Made by a program: the position numbers and the translations under genes
Part shown: positions 8,888 through 17,549 of the stretch, in pieces
Layout: every line of letters begins with the position of its first letter
Numbering within the stretch: the first letter of the stretch is position 1
Notes under the pieces: generated by a model
Told to the model about the DNA's origin: nothing
Database searches by the model: none
Seen by the model: only the letters and a program-made list of their open reading frames with translations
Assembly: GCA_024222895.1 (NCBI GenBank)
Contig: JAAEOR010000006.1
Location: 1-51,582 of the forward strand
Source of the DNA: Hyphomicrobiales bacterium
Lineage (GTDB): Bacteria; Pseudomonadota; Alphaproteobacteria; Rhizobiales; Kaistiaceae
DNA: 51,582 nt
Direction: 5' to 3'

Positions 8888-8937
8888 CCTCCTCATCCTG
8901 AGGAGCTCGGGCAGTGCCCGAGCCTCGAAGGACGCAC
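8888..8937 (-). repeat. Palindromic intergenic repeat, copy 2 (inverted)
   Basis: The unit reads CCTCATCCTGAGGAGC, an inner hairpin CTCGGGCAGTGCCCGAG, then CCTCGAAGGACGC. It is the reverse-complement arrangement of copy 1. The pair could fold into one long hairpin and act as a transcription terminator or mRNA stabiliser before the RraA-like gene. Confidence 0.7.
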
Positions 8938-9105
8938 TGAATGAGACGCCGCACACCTCAGAAAACCCAGGATGTGCTTCTACCCAATGCCGGAGCGCTC
9001 TAAGGTGCGTGCGGCGGGACTTTGTCCGTGGCGATGCAAGTCGACGCGATTGGCGTTTGGAGTCCGGCCATACGACTGAAGACGCCGCTTTGTTGAAGGT
9101 GACAC

Positions 9106-9831
9106 ATGTCCGACGACACTCTCTCTGACGAGATCCGCGGGAAACTCGAAAACGCCTCGACCGCTTCCATCGCCACGGCGCTGTACAAACGCGGGCTCCG
9201 AAACCAATTCATCCAGGGAGTCGTTCCGGTGGCGCCGAAGGACGACAACATGGTGGGACCGGCCTTTACCCTGCGCTACATTCCCGCGCGGGAGGATCGC
9301 AATCCGATCACGGTCTTCCGCGATCCCGACCACCCGCAGCGCCTCGCGGTTGAGACCTGCCCTAAGGGCCACGTGCTGGTGATGGACGCCCGTCAGGATG
9401 CCCGAGCGGCCACTGCCGGTTCGATCCTTGTGACGCGCCTTGCAAGACGGGGCGCCGCGGGTATCGTCTCCGATGGCGGCTTCCGTGATGCCGAGGGAAT
9501 CGGCGCACTCGATATGCCCGCCTATTTTGCCAGGCCGTCCGCCCCGACCAACCTGACTTTGCATGAGGCAATCGACATCAACGTGCCGATCTCCTGCGGC
9601 GATGTCGCCGTCTTCCCCGGCGACGTGCTGGTCGGCGACAAGGATGGCGTCATGGTGGTGCCGGCCCACCTGGTGGAGGAAATCGCGGAGGAATGCCTGG
9701 GCATGGAGACGTTTGAGGACTTTGTCCTCGAACAAGTGAATGCCGGCAAGAGCATCATCGGCCTGTACCCGTGCACCAAGACTGAAAACCAGACGAAATA
9801 CGAAGCGTGGCGGAAGAAAACTGGCCGCTGA
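9106..9831 (+). CDS. RraA-like protein (HMG/CHA aldolase family)
   Basis: This encodes 241 residues of the RraA/MenG-like fold. The segment IVSDGGFRDAEGI contains the Gly-x-x-Arg-Asp core that in 4-hydroxy-4-methyl-2-oxoglutarate aldolases binds pyruvate and metal. GDKDGVMVVPAHLVEEI is the usual C-terminal signature. Members act either as class II pyruvate aldolases or oxaloacetate decarboxylases, or as RNase E regulators. With catabolic neighbours a metabolic role is more likely. It is longer than E. coli RraA (about 160 residues), as is usual for this subgroup. It appears monocistronic. A second RraA-like gene at 24544 is a distant paralogue. Confidence 0.85.
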   Translation: MSDDTLSDEIRGKLENASTASIATALYKRGLRNQFIQGVVPVAPKDDNMVGPAFTLRYIPAREDRNPITVFRDPDHPQRLAVETCPKGHVLVMDARQDARAATAGSILVTRLARRGAAGIVSDGGFRDAEGIGALDMPAYFARPSAPTNLTLHEAIDINVPISCGDVAVFPGDVLVGDKDGVMVVPAHLVEEIAEECLGMETFEDFVLEQVNAGKSIIGLYPCTKTENQTKYEAWRKKTGR

Positions 9832-9899
9832 GGGCGCACTGGTCCCCCGTTTTGTTCTTGTTTGTTCGATCGTCTGGTCGGTAGGCCGGCGGGTCCTTG

Positions 9900-9929
9900 T
9901 ACCAAGGGTCCTTTTCAGCACCCTTGGTA
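9900..9929. repeat. Minimal TACCAAGG palindrome (MITE remnant or terminator)
   Basis: TACCAAGGGT and ACCCTTGGTA face each other across ten bases, making a ten-base-pair perfect stem downstream of the RraA-like gene. The arms equal the outer ten bases of the 37252-37514 element's terminal repeats. It may be an internally deleted copy. It could also serve as a terminator, though no T-run follows. Confidence 0.5.
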
Positions 9930-10013
9930 TTACAGATGTTTCTGCCGCGCCATGGGCGCAGATGTAGCCGAGATCGAGATCGTGGACTTTATGTCTGCTT
10001 GTAGAGTTGTCCT

Positions 10014-11378
10014 ATGGCCAATCGCAAATGGTGGATCCTTGCCGCAATGGGGGCCGTTTTCGGTCTGCTGCTGCTGGATGAAACGGTGGTCGGTGTCGCG
10101 CTCCCGACGATCAAACGCGAACTTGGGCTCACACAGATAGAGACCCATTGGGTCGTCAACGCCTACCTATTGCTGTTTGCGGGCTTTGCCGCCGCGGCCG
10201 GCAAGCTCGGCGATATCATCGGGTTGAAGGTCCTCTTCGTCTTGGGCGGTGCGCTTTTCGCCCTTGCCTCGCTTGCCTCCGGTCTGGCGCAGGACGCGGT
10301 CTGGATCATCACGGCTCGGGCGATTCAGGGACTCGGCGCAGCGGTTATATTCCCGGGCTCGCTAGCCCTGATCACCAATGCTTTTCCGAGCGACCAGCGC
10401 GGTATGGCACTTGGCATTTACGGTTCGACCGGAGCCACTTTTCTATCGCTGGGTCCACTCATCGGCGGTTCCCTCTCCGACCTGCTCTCATGGCGTTGGA
10501 TCTTCTGGATCAATCCGCCAATCGTTGCAATCATCACGATCATCGTCTTGACGTTCTGGATCGAGCCCAAGCGGGACGAAAAGAAGACCGCGATCGACCT
10601 GAAGGGCCTGCTCACACTCGTGGGTGGACTGGGCCTGTTCGTATTTGCGCTCATGCAGGGTCCCGAATGGGGCTGGCGAGTTCCGACTGTCTGGATCCCG
10701 CTTGTCTTGGGCGCGGTGTTCTTGACTGTCTTCGTTTTGATCGAAAGCCGGGCCCGCCAACCCCTGATCGCTGTTGGCCTCTTTCGCCAGCCAGATTTCT
10801 GCGCATTCAACCTGGTCATCTTCATTGGCCAGTTCAGCAAGGTGGTGATGTTCGTGTTTGGCGCGCTCTATCTTCAAGACGTTCTGAACATGAGTGCGCT
10901 GGTCGCGGGGGTCGCATTGCTTCCGGCTGTCGCGCCGACGCCATTCATCGCCGCCCCGGTGGGAAAACTGACTGATCGGGCCAGTTCCCGCTTGCTAGCG
11001 CTTGGTGGACTCCTGGCCACGGCACTTGCAACCCTCTGGCTCGCACTTGCCACCACCTGGGGAGACTATCTCGCGTTGGTGCCGGCATTGATTGTGTGGG
11101 CGATTGCACAGCCATTTCTCTTCATGCCGGGGCAGAGGGCGGTCATGAACGCGGTCCCTGCCGGGATGCAGGGTGAAGCCGGCGGCATCGCCATGACGTC
11201 ACGGCTGCTGGGTGGCGTTACCGGCATGACGGTAAGTGGAACCTTGCTTGCTTCGACCGAGGCTTATTGGCTGGTGTTTCTTACCGCCGGATGGGTGACC
11301 GCGGCTGTTCTCGCCTATGCCTGGTTCGCAATGGCCAGGCAGCCTCGCGTGCCTTCCATTCAACGCCCTCGCTCATAA
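10014..11378 (+). CDS. MFS transporter, DHA2 (EmrB/QacA-like) family
   Basis: This is a 454-residue integral membrane protein with many hydrophobic segments along its length. The N-terminal LLLDETVVGVALPTIKRELG is the usual DHA2 motif (LDxTIVNVALP). GKLGDIIGLKVLFVLG is MFS motif A. ARAIQGLGAAVIFPGSLALI and ISxxGPLIGG-type sequence (LSLGPLIGGSLSDLLSWRWIFWIN) are motifs B and C of drug:H+ antiporters. It probably exports a toxic compound or metabolite by proton antiport. Substrate cannot be predicted. It stands alone, with a weak ribosome site before the ATG. Confidence 0.88.
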   Translation: MANRKWWILAAMGAVFGLLLLDETVVGVALPTIKRELGLTQIETHWVVNAYLLLFAGFAAAAGKLGDIIGLKVLFVLGGALFALASLASGLAQDAVWIITARAIQGLGAAVIFPGSLALITNAFPSDQRGMALGIYGSTGATFLSLGPLIGGSLSDLLSWRWIFWINPPIVAIITIIVLTFWIEPKRDEKKTAIDLKGLLTLVGGLGLFVFALMQGPEWGWRVPTVWIPLVLGAVFLTVFVLIESRARQPLIAVGLFRQPDFCAFNLVIFIGQFSKVVMFVFGALYLQDVLNMSALVAGVALLPAVAPTPFIAAPVGKLTDRASSRLLALGGLLATALATLWLALATTWGDYLALVPALIVWAIAQPFLFMPGQRAVMNAVPAGMQGEAGGIAMTSRLLGGVTGMTVSGTLLASTEAYWLVFLTAGWVTAAVLAYAWFAMARQPRVPSIQRPRS

Positions 11379-11582
11379 GACCGGATCGGCTGCTCGTCAT
11401 TTGATGTTGCTCTCCTGTACGAATACCTGAGTCGTCGGCCGTGAGCGGCGAGTTCTTTGCTTGCCAATGCCCGCCCCTGGAGCCAATAGTGGCTCGGAGA
11501 GCCGGTCATCCGGTGGATGTCGGCTGAGATCTCGAAGCGCTTCATCTGGGAAAGCGACTTCGTGCATCAAAGGTGCAAAATC

Positions 11583-12071
11583 ATGCGTCTCGCCCACCTT
11601 TTCGGCTTCCTTTTAGTGTTTCCCCTAGTGGCCGCATCGGCATCTGCCGATGTTGTCATCGACGAGACGACACACCCAAAGTTTCTCTTTGTCATGAGCG
11701 CCAAATCGGGCTCGTTTGAAGCGAACACCCTGACGCTCACCGATGTCCCAGCCGTCGTCTATTTCAGTGACCGACCGGCACGCATCGCCGGCCACACGAG
11801 CGTCCAATCCTTCGTCGATGACTGGTTTAATTCCTCTACTGACAGTCTTGCGAAAGATCCTCCGAATGCAACGCTCTCGGTACTCGGCAAGGATGCCATT
11901 CAGGACTCTGTGATGAAGCTAGTGAACGTCAGTATCGACGGTGGTACTGTGCACTTCACCATCCAGATTCTCGAAGGGTCCTTACCGGAGGGCCCGCTCG
12001 GGCCGATGTCGTTGTTTATTGACGAGGCTACCACTGGGTATTGGGAAAGCGAAGGATTTGATCGGCCGTAG
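11583..12071 (+). CDS. Small secreted protein of an uncharacterised family
   Basis: The ATG at 11583 opens a good signal peptide (MRLAHLFGFLLVFPLVAASASA), leaving about 140 mature residues; the track start at 11517 adds a non-hydrophobic tail. The mature part is rich in short beta strands (FVMSAKSGSFEANTLTLTDV, VVYFSDRPARIAGH, VKLVNVSIDGGTVHFTIQILEG). This pattern recurs in small periplasmic proteins of proteobacteria with no assigned function. There is no metal or enzyme motif. Confidence 0.65.
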   Translation: MRLAHLFGFLLVFPLVAASASADVVIDETTHPKFLFVMSAKSGSFEANTLTLTDVPAVVYFSDRPARIAGHTSVQSFVDDWFNSSTDSLAKDPPNATLSVLGKDAIQDSVMKLVNVSIDGGTVHFTIQILEGSLPEGPLGPMSLFIDEATTGYWESEGFDRP

Positions 12072-12314
12072 CAGAGTGGCTTTGGTTCGTATGATTTCTC
12101 GGTAGATCGAACTGGCGCGCGACTGAAGCCCCATGCCCAATCGCGCGCCCAACAAGCGGGGCTCCGGCCGCGTCTACCGTTGGATTATCGGCGGATATAT
12201 AGTTTCCGGCGAAGTGCACCATGAATTGCTTGGAAGCGTGGCCGGAGCTGGCCAACAGGACTGCTTCGAAGCGCGTGGAGGGGGTTCGGTGTCGAACCGC
12301 TGGAGCCGATTCCC

Positions 12315-12881
12315 GTGGCAACAGTAACGCTGCGGAATCTCACCAGGCAGTACGGCGACGGGATAAAGGCTGTTGACGGGCTAAGCCTTGATGTGGCCGA
12401 CGGCGGGTTTCTCGTCCTGGTGGGGCGGTCCGGCTGCGGAGAGTCGACGGCCCTGAAGATGATCGCCGGACTGGAGGATACTACCGATGGCATGGCCTGC
12501 CGCTCGGCGTTTTTGGTTCTGACGCCGGTGGTGGCGACATTGCCACAGGATCTTGGTAATGCGGCGCGGGTCGACGGCGCCACGGAACTGAAGATCTTCA
12601 GGCGGATCGTTCTGCCCTTGATGCGCCCTGGCCTGGCCTCCGTGGCCATACTCAATGGTGTGTGGATGTGGAACGAGTTCTTCATTCCGCTGATTGTCGC
12701 ATTCAAGGCCGAAAGCCAGACGATGCCGGTGGGCATCGTGTCGTTCGTCGGCACCTACTCGACCGAATGGGGACTGGTCTTCGCAAGCGTCGTCGTTTCA
12801 ACCCTACCGATCGTCATTGCCTTCCTTCTGATGACACGCCAGTTCGTCGCCGGACTCACGGCCGGCGCGATGAAGGGCTAG
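12315..12881 (+). pseudogene. Chimeric ABC ATPase N-terminus / MalG-type permease C-terminus
   Basis: Residues 1-58 are the start of a MalK/UgpC-type ATPase (VTLRNLTRQYGDG...IAGLEDTTDG). The remainder is the last part of a MalG-type inner-membrane permease: the EAA loop (NAARVDGATELKIFRRIVLPLMRP), then WMWNEFFIPLI and a closing LTAGAMKG. The junction lies near base 12490 and is in frame, so a deletion removed the rest of both genes. The Walker A box reads GRSGCGEST, with Glu in place of the essential Lys, and Walker B and the signature loop are missing. The product cannot be a working ATPase or permease. It is probably the relic of a sugar importer that served the dehydratase gene just downstream. 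Confidence 0.85.
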
Positions 12882-12910
12882 TTCGACCATTCACCAGGGG
12901 CTCCGGAAAA

Positions 12911-14065
12911 ATGAAAATCACAGCCATTCGCGCCTACCCCGTGTGGGTCGACCATCGCAATCAGCTGGTCGTCAAAGTCGAGACCAGCGACGGCCTCTAC
13001 GGCTGGGGCGAAAGCGGCCTGTCCGGCAGGGAGAAGGCAGTTGTCGGTGCGATCGAGCATTATGAGCAATTTCTTGTCGGGCGCGATCCCCGGCAAATCG
13101 GGGCGTTATGGCAGGAAATGTATCGCTCCCAGTATTTCGAAGGCGGCCGCGTCTTGCAGGCGGCGGTCTCGGCGATCGATATCGCCCTGCACGATATCAA
13201 GGGCAAGGCGCTCGGGGTTCCGGTCTACGAACTGCTCGGTGGCAAGCAACGGGACCGGATACCGACTTTCGCCAGCACCTCTTCGGCAGATGCCGGGACT
13301 GCGATCGAGCAGGCGAAGGAACTGGTCGGCCGAGGCTGGAACTGCGTCCGTCTGTTTCCCGACTTCAGCGACGACGCGGTCTTTGAGCCGCGCGAGAGCA
13401 TCGCTGCCACGGCCGACATGTGCACCAAGGTGCGGGAAGCATTGGGTCCCGGCGTGGTCCTCGGCATCGACTGGCACCATCGCCTGTCGGTGGCGGAGGC
13501 CGCATCATTTTGCAACAAGCTGTCGGCCGGGACCCTTGATTTTCTCGAGGAACCCATCCGCGACGAGGTGCCGGAGGCTTATGAAGCGCTCCGCCGGATG
13601 ACGGACATACCATTCGCCATTGGCGAAGAGTTCTCCTCCAAGTGGCAGTTTGTCCCCTACATTGAACGTAGCATTCACCAGTTCAACCGCATCGATGTGT
13701 GCAATGTCGGCGGTTTAACCGAGGCGATGAAGGTCGCCGGATGGAGTGAAGCGCATTATGTCGACCTGATGCCACACAATCCGTTGGGGCCGATCTGCAC
13801 CGCCGCGACGATCCACCTGTCGGCTGCGGTCGCCAATTTTTCATGGTTGGAGACCCGCGTCGGTGTGAGTGATGATGGCTATATGAGCAAAGCGGACACT
13901 TCGCTTTTTCCGCTCCACCCACAACTCGACGGAGCGTCTTACCCGGTCGGCGATTTGCCGGGACTGGGTATCGAGGTCGACGAGGAGCGGATCAGTAAGT
14001 CAAGCTTTGAGTTCTGGGAAGCGCCGCATCTCAAGCGTCGCGACGGGTCGGTCACCAACTGGTAG
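12911..14065 (+). CDS. Enolase-superfamily dehydratase (galactonate dehydratase-like)
   Basis: The ATG at 12911 gives MKITAIRAYPVWVD, the normal N-terminus; the track start at 12662 is an artefact. The product has 384 residues. The capping domain is followed by a barrel with Mg ligands in GIDWHHRLS, DFLEEPIRDE and AIGEEFSS. The Asp-x-His in IDWH and the distal His in MPHNPLGPI fit the acid/base pair of D-galactonate dehydratase-type members of the mandelate racemase group. It should remove water from a sugar acid to give a 2-keto-3-deoxy acid. Exact substrate is not set by sequence. Neighbours are a dead sugar-ABC chimera and a GntR tail, so this is the surviving enzyme of an eroded sugar-acid locus. 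Confidence 0.82.
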   Translation: MKITAIRAYPVWVDHRNQLVVKVETSDGLYGWGESGLSGREKAVVGAIEHYEQFLVGRDPRQIGALWQEMYRSQYFEGGRVLQAAVSAIDIALHDIKGKALGVPVYELLGGKQRDRIPTFASTSSADAGTAIEQAKELVGRGWNCVRLFPDFSDDAVFEPRESIAATADMCTKVREALGPGVVLGIDWHHRLSVAEAASFCNKLSAGTLDFLEEPIRDEVPEAYEALRRMTDIPFAIGEEFSSKWQFVPYIERSIHQFNRIDVCNVGGLTEAMKVAGWSEAHYVDLMPHNPLGPICTAATIHLSAAVANFSWLETRVGVSDDGYMSKADTSLFPLHPQLDGASYPVGDLPGLGIEVDEERISKSSFEFWEAPHLKRRDGSVTNW

Positions 14066-14147
14066 GGGGCAGCGCCATCGACCGGTGTTCTCCTGGCCGT
14101 TACCTCCGGCGGTTTGCTGCGCGGTCGTTCCTTGGCCGGGCGAGAGT

Positions 14148-14336
14148 TCAGCCGGTGGGCTTTGCCTCGCGAACCCTGAGCTGCTTGTACACCTGGTCCC
14201 CCGCACCGGCGATATGGCGCAGAATGACTTCACGAGCGCCGGCGGCGTCATTGTTGCGAAATGCGGCAATGAGTTCGCGATGTTCGATATTCACTGCTTC
14301 CCTGCGCTTCGGGTGATCCCGTGCCGAGTGAACGGG
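14148..14336 (-). pseudogene. GntR-family regulator, C-terminal (FCD) fragment
   Basis: Read on the minus strand, these bases give HSARDHPKRREAVNIEHREL, then IAAFRNNDAAGAREVILRHI and QVYKQLRVREAKPTG, then stop. HREL...AAGAREVILRHI is the last helix pair of an FCD effector domain of FadR-type GntR regulators. The DNA-binding and most of the effector domain are missing. The fragment is in the same frame as the L,D-transpeptidase gene and starts immediately after its TGA stop. It does not appear in the ORF track because it lacks a start codon. Confidence 0.75.
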
Positions 14337-14951
14337 TCAGTCCAGGACAACCACCCGGGCGCGCAGGCGAACCCGATCGTAGAGATCGATGACATGATCG
14401 TTCAGCATACGAATACAACCCGACGAGGCAGCCTTTCCGATCGAATCCGGACGGTTGGTTCCGTGAATCCGGTACTCCGAGAATCCGAGATAGAGCGCTC
14501 TTGCGCCGAGCGGGTTGTTCGGTCCGCCCTCAACGACGGTCGGAAGGGTGTTGCCCTTGGCCTTCTCGCGCTCGATCATCTCCTTAGGCGGCCGCCAGTC
14601 GGGCCATTCCCGTTTCTTGCGCACCCGCATCGAGCCCTCCCACTGATAGCCCTCTTTGCCGACCGCGATGCCATAGCGCAAAGCGTTGCCGTTGCCGGTA
14701 ATGAAGTAGAGGAAGCGTTCCGAGGTATCGATGATAATGGTGCCTTTGCGATAGTTGGTGCGATAGGACACCGGCGTTTTCCGAAGCGGCCGGTCGAGGA
14801 TCTCCTCGCCCGCCTGTGCGCTGGCTGCCAGCAAGCCGGGCTGGGCCGGAATCAAGGCGGAACCAGCAGCGATGAGCGCGGAAAGCGCAAGGATGCGGCC
14901 GCAGCGACGCACCGTGTGAGAAATGTCGTGCATCAACGAGCCCAACTCCAT
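14337..14951 (-). CDS. L,D-transpeptidase (YkuD family)
   Basis: This encodes 204 residues with an N-terminal signal or anchor region (ILALSALIAAGSALIPAQPGLLAASAQA). The YkuD domain begins at GTIIIDTSERFLYFITGNGNALRYGIAVGKEG. The active-site block is YRIHGTNRPDSIGKAASSGCIRML, with His, Ser-Gly-Cys and Arg as in the family; the Cys is the nucleophile. The enzyme would make 3-3 crosslinks in peptidoglycan or attach proteins to it in the periplasm. Met at 14933 is an alternative start. It is complete: it ends at VVVLD, and the codons after its stop belong to a GntR relic. Confidence 0.9.
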   Translation of the reverse strand: MELGSLMHDISHTVRRCGRILALSALIAAGSALIPAQPGLLAASAQAGEEILDRPLRKTPVSYRTNYRKGTIIIDTSERFLYFITGNGNALRYGIAVGKEGYQWEGSMRVRKKREWPDWRPPKEMIEREKAKGNTLPTVVEGGPNNPLGARALYLGFSEYRIHGTNRPDSIGKAASSGCIRMLNDHVIDLYDRVRLRARVVVLD

Positions 14952-15106
14952 ATCCTTTGAAGCGACGATCTAGCCCGCCCAGTGAACGGAAAACAAGGCA
15001 CTAATTTGGAGTGCGCTGTTGTTTCTTCAAGTAGAGAGTTCACAGTGCATTCGCCGTCGGGCCGGAGCACAGACAAGTCGGGCAGGTTGAGCAGAGATGG
15101 CTCCGC

Positions 15107-16504
15107 TCATGGTAGTGACGGCGGGCGCCGGTCGATTTCACCGAAGGCACGTTCATAGGCGCCGCAGAGCGATAGGATCGACACCTCGTCATTGATGCCG
15201 CCGACCACCTGAAGGCCGACCGGCAGTCCGGACTCAGAAAAGCCGACCGGCAGCGACGCAGCAGGCTGTCCGGTGAGGTTGAACGGATAGGTGTAATAAA
15301 CCCACGAGACGATTGTTCGGTCGGGCAGGCCTGGGGGAACGTTTGTACCAGCGGCGAAGGCCGGCGTTGGCAGTGTCGGTGAGACAAGCAGATCATAGGT
15401 CTCAAACAGTTGCCGCATCGTCTCGCGAAACGCGTAGCGTTCGAACACCTTGCCGTAATAGTCGCCCATTTCCTGGGCAACCGCGACTTTCAGTACCTCA
15501 AGAACGGCCGGGTCGAGGAGCTCCGGCGATCCATCGATGACGCCGCGCAACCGCGTGCCCACCCCGGCATAGAATTCGGCGTTCCAGAGATCGACCGGGT
15601 CGTCGATGACATGTTCGATTTCTTCCACCGCGTGGCCGAGTTCGCCGAGCCTGGCAACGGCCGCCGCGGTGACCGCGACGACCTCTGCGTCGGGCTTGGC
15701 GTATCCAAGCGTCGGGCTCCAGGCGATTTTCAGGCGCCGCTCCTGATTGACAGACGCGGAGAAGTCAGGCGTTGGTCCCGCGACCGAGAACGGGTCACGG
15801 CGGTCGTGCCCGGCGATCACCGAAAGAACTGCCGCTCCGTCTTCGACGGTGCGGGCAAGCGGCCCGACATGGGCGAGCGTCGGTGTCGCTGAAACCGGAA
15901 AGACGGGCACCCTTCCGAACTGGGCCTTGATCCCGAACAGTCCGGTCAACGAAGCCGGAATTCGGATGGAGCCCCCACCGTCAGTGCCGATGGCGTAGGG
16001 TACGAGGCCGGAAGCGACCATTGCGGCCGCGCCGCAACTGGACCCTCCCGGGGTCATATCGCGATTCCAGGGATTGCGGGTTACACCGGTCAGTGGACTG
16101 TCGCCGACGGCCTTGCAGCCAAACTCGCTCGTTGTCGACTTGCCAAGCAGGACCGCCCCGGCGGCGCGAAGCCGCTCGACCGCCGGGGCATCGACCGGGC
16201 AGGCCGTGTCGGGCGTGGCCCGTGATCCAAACCGCAGCGGCAGGTCCTTCTGGGCAATCAGGTCCTTGATGGATGTCGGAATCCCGTCAAGAGGAGACAG
16301 GCGCTCGCGCCGGACCTGGCGGGCCTCTGCCGCCCGGGCCATTGTCTTGGCGGACTCGATGTCGAGGGCGGCAAACATGTTGAGTGCCGGCTCCAGGGTC
16401 TCAAGCCGCCCAAGCACATCATCAAGGAGTTCAACCGGTGACAGTTCGAGTCTGTCGATTGCCACTGAGAGAAACGAGACGGTTGAGAACGCCAGCGATG
16501 TCAA
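15107..16504 (-). CDS. Amidase (amidase-signature family)
   Basis: This encodes 465 residues with the Lys-Ser-Ser triad of GatA-like amidases: Lys in IPTSIKDLIA, the Gly/Ser-rich loop TPGGSSCGAAAMVASG, and TDGGGSIRIPAS. The start is a TTG with a strong GGGAGGGG site; no better in-frame start precedes it. It hydrolyses a small amide or carbamoyl substrate. It lies 39 bases after the cyclase-type hydrolase gene and downstream of a DctM fragment, so the three once formed a TRAP-hydrolase-amidase operon. There is a second amidase at 33266. Confidence 0.88.
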   Translation of the reverse strand: MTSLAFSTVSFLSVAIDRLELSPVELLDDVLGRLETLEPALNMFAALDIESAKTMARAAEARQVRRERLSPLDGIPTSIKDLIAQKDLPLRFGSRATPDTACPVDAPAVERLRAAGAVLLGKSTTSEFGCKAVGDSPLTGVTRNPWNRDMTPGGSSCGAAAMVASGLVPYAIGTDGGGSIRIPASLTGLFGIKAQFGRVPVFPVSATPTLAHVGPLARTVEDGAAVLSVIAGHDRRDPFSVAGPTPDFSASVNQERRLKIAWSPTLGYAKPDAEVVAVTAAAVARLGELGHAVEEIEHVIDDPVDLWNAEFYAGVGTRLRGVIDGSPELLDPAVLEVLKVAVAQEMGDYYGKVFERYAFRETMRQLFETYDLLVSPTLPTPAFAAGTNVPPGLPDRTIVSWVYYTYPFNLTGQPAASLPVGFSESGLPVGLQVVGGINDEVSILSLCGAYERAFGEIDRRPPSLP

Positions 16505-16543
16505 GTGCCCCTCCCAGAGTTTGCGGCGTCGTTTCCGCTCGCA

Positions 16544-17248
16544 CTATTCGTCGAGAATCGCGACGGCACGGACCGGTGATCCTGAGCCGCCCTTGAACTT
16601 TATCGGCAGCCCCATGAACTCAAACTCGCCTTTGCCCAACAGTTCTTCCAGGTTCACCAACCACTCATAATGGGAGATGCCAAGGTCCCGGCAGAGGCGA
16701 TGCTGGGCAAAGATGTTGTTGGATGGCTTGTCCGTCGATGGTCCCTCGACACCATGCATGCGCGAGCCGCGATCAAAGAGCCACTGGGTTGCTTCGACGG
16801 TGAGTCCGGGATTACCCCAGACGATCTGCTTGCGATCACCCCAGTTGCGGTTGTGAAAACCGGTGCACAGAAGAACGATGTGGCCTTCGACCTTCACGCC
16901 GGCTGCTTCCTGGGCCGCCTCCATGTGCGCTTCGGTAATGTCTTCCAGGTCGTCGATGTGGCGGAGGTCGAAACACACCGCCTTGCCCATGAACAGGTCC
17001 AGCGGCATCTGATCCACGGGCAAGCCGTTTGGATTGACGTGGAGGAAGGCATCGACGTGGGTGCCGACGTGATCGAGCATGCCGATATAGTTGGTCTGAA
17101 ACGTCATGCGATCCTCGGGAACGCCGAGGTCGAAGGCGAGGGTCGTTTCGTGAGTGAGGGCTGTCAGGTAGATCGGACTCTGAAACAGCTTGTGGGCAGG
17201 CATGTTGTCTTCGACGGTGAGGCTAAGATCGACGATCCGGCGGGCCAT
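16544..17248 (-). CDS. Cyclase-family metal hydrolase (kynurenine formamidase-like)
   Basis: This encodes 234 residues with the metal-binding HVGTHVDAFLH motif (HxGTHxDxxxH) of the cyclase/KynB family, and the later VEGPSTDKP typical of the group. The start codon follows GAGGAGAT at good spacing. Known members hydrolyse formylkynurenine, isatin or other cyclic or acyl amides using Zn or Mn. With an amidase directly downstream and TRAP transporter remains upstream, the pair probably degraded an imported amide or imide in two steps. The exact substrate is unknown. Confidence 0.85.
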   Translation of the reverse strand: MARRIVDLSLTVEDNMPAHKLFQSPIYLTALTHETTLAFDLGVPEDRMTFQTNYIGMLDHVGTHVDAFLHVNPNGLPVDQMPLDLFMGKAVCFDLRHIDDLEDITEAHMEAAQEAAGVKVEGHIVLLCTGFHNRNWGDRKQIVWGNPGLTVEATQWLFDRGSRMHGVEGPSTDKPSNNIFAQHRLCRDLGISHYEWLVNLEELLGKGEFEFMGLPIKFKGGSGSPVRAVAILDE

Positions 17249-17296
17249 GGGTGATCTCCTCTCTAGGGGTTTAGGTTGCGGTGAACGTCCTTGCAG

Positions 17297-17545
17297 TCAC
17301 AGCATCTTTGCCGGCAACCAGGTGGCAAGTCCGGGGAAGATCGCGACGATCAGGACGAGGAGCAAAAGAATGATCCAATAGGGGATCGATCCGGTGAAGA
17401 TTCTCGCGAGCGTTGCCTGTGGATCCGAGACACAGCCCTTGACCGTGTAAACGCAGAGCCCAGGCGTCGGCGTCAAAAGGCCGGCTTCGATCGCGACGAT
17501 TCCGATGATGGCGACGAAAGGCTGGCCGATCGATTGCTCGGAGAT
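17297..17545 (-). pseudogene. TRAP transporter large permease (DctM), C-terminal fragment
   Basis: The translated tail (IGIVAIEAGLLTPTPGLCVY, TVKGCVSDPQATLARIFTGS, then WIILLLLVLIVAIFPGLATWLP) is the final two membrane segments of a DctM-type TRAP permease. The E-x-G-L-L-T-P-x-x-G-L motif is diagnostic. About 350 N-terminal residues are gone, replaced near 17545-17560 by a transposase fragment. No DctP or DctQ gene remains. It lies about 50 bases before the cyclase gene. Confidence 0.8.
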
Positions 17546-17549
17546 CACG

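Larger units (their letters stand above)
8593..9105. other. Long intergenic region carrying a palindromic repeat pair
   Basis: About 510 bases without a supported gene. It holds a short CCTTGGTATGA motif at 8649-8659, identical to the right end of the 37252-37514 element, the palindrome TTCGAAAATTCGAA near 8730, and two interspersed repeats at 8794 and 8888. ORF-track entries here are shadows. Confidence 0.5.

Noticed and set aside
8794-8937. CRISPR-like array
   Set aside because: Only two units, in inverted orientation, with inner hairpins rather than spacers; no cas genes in the window.
11379-11582. Possible small minus-strand genes upstream of the secreted protein
   Set aside because: Translations (for example MKRFEISADIHRMTG) have some protein-like look but no motif or ribosome site. 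I could not place them in any family.
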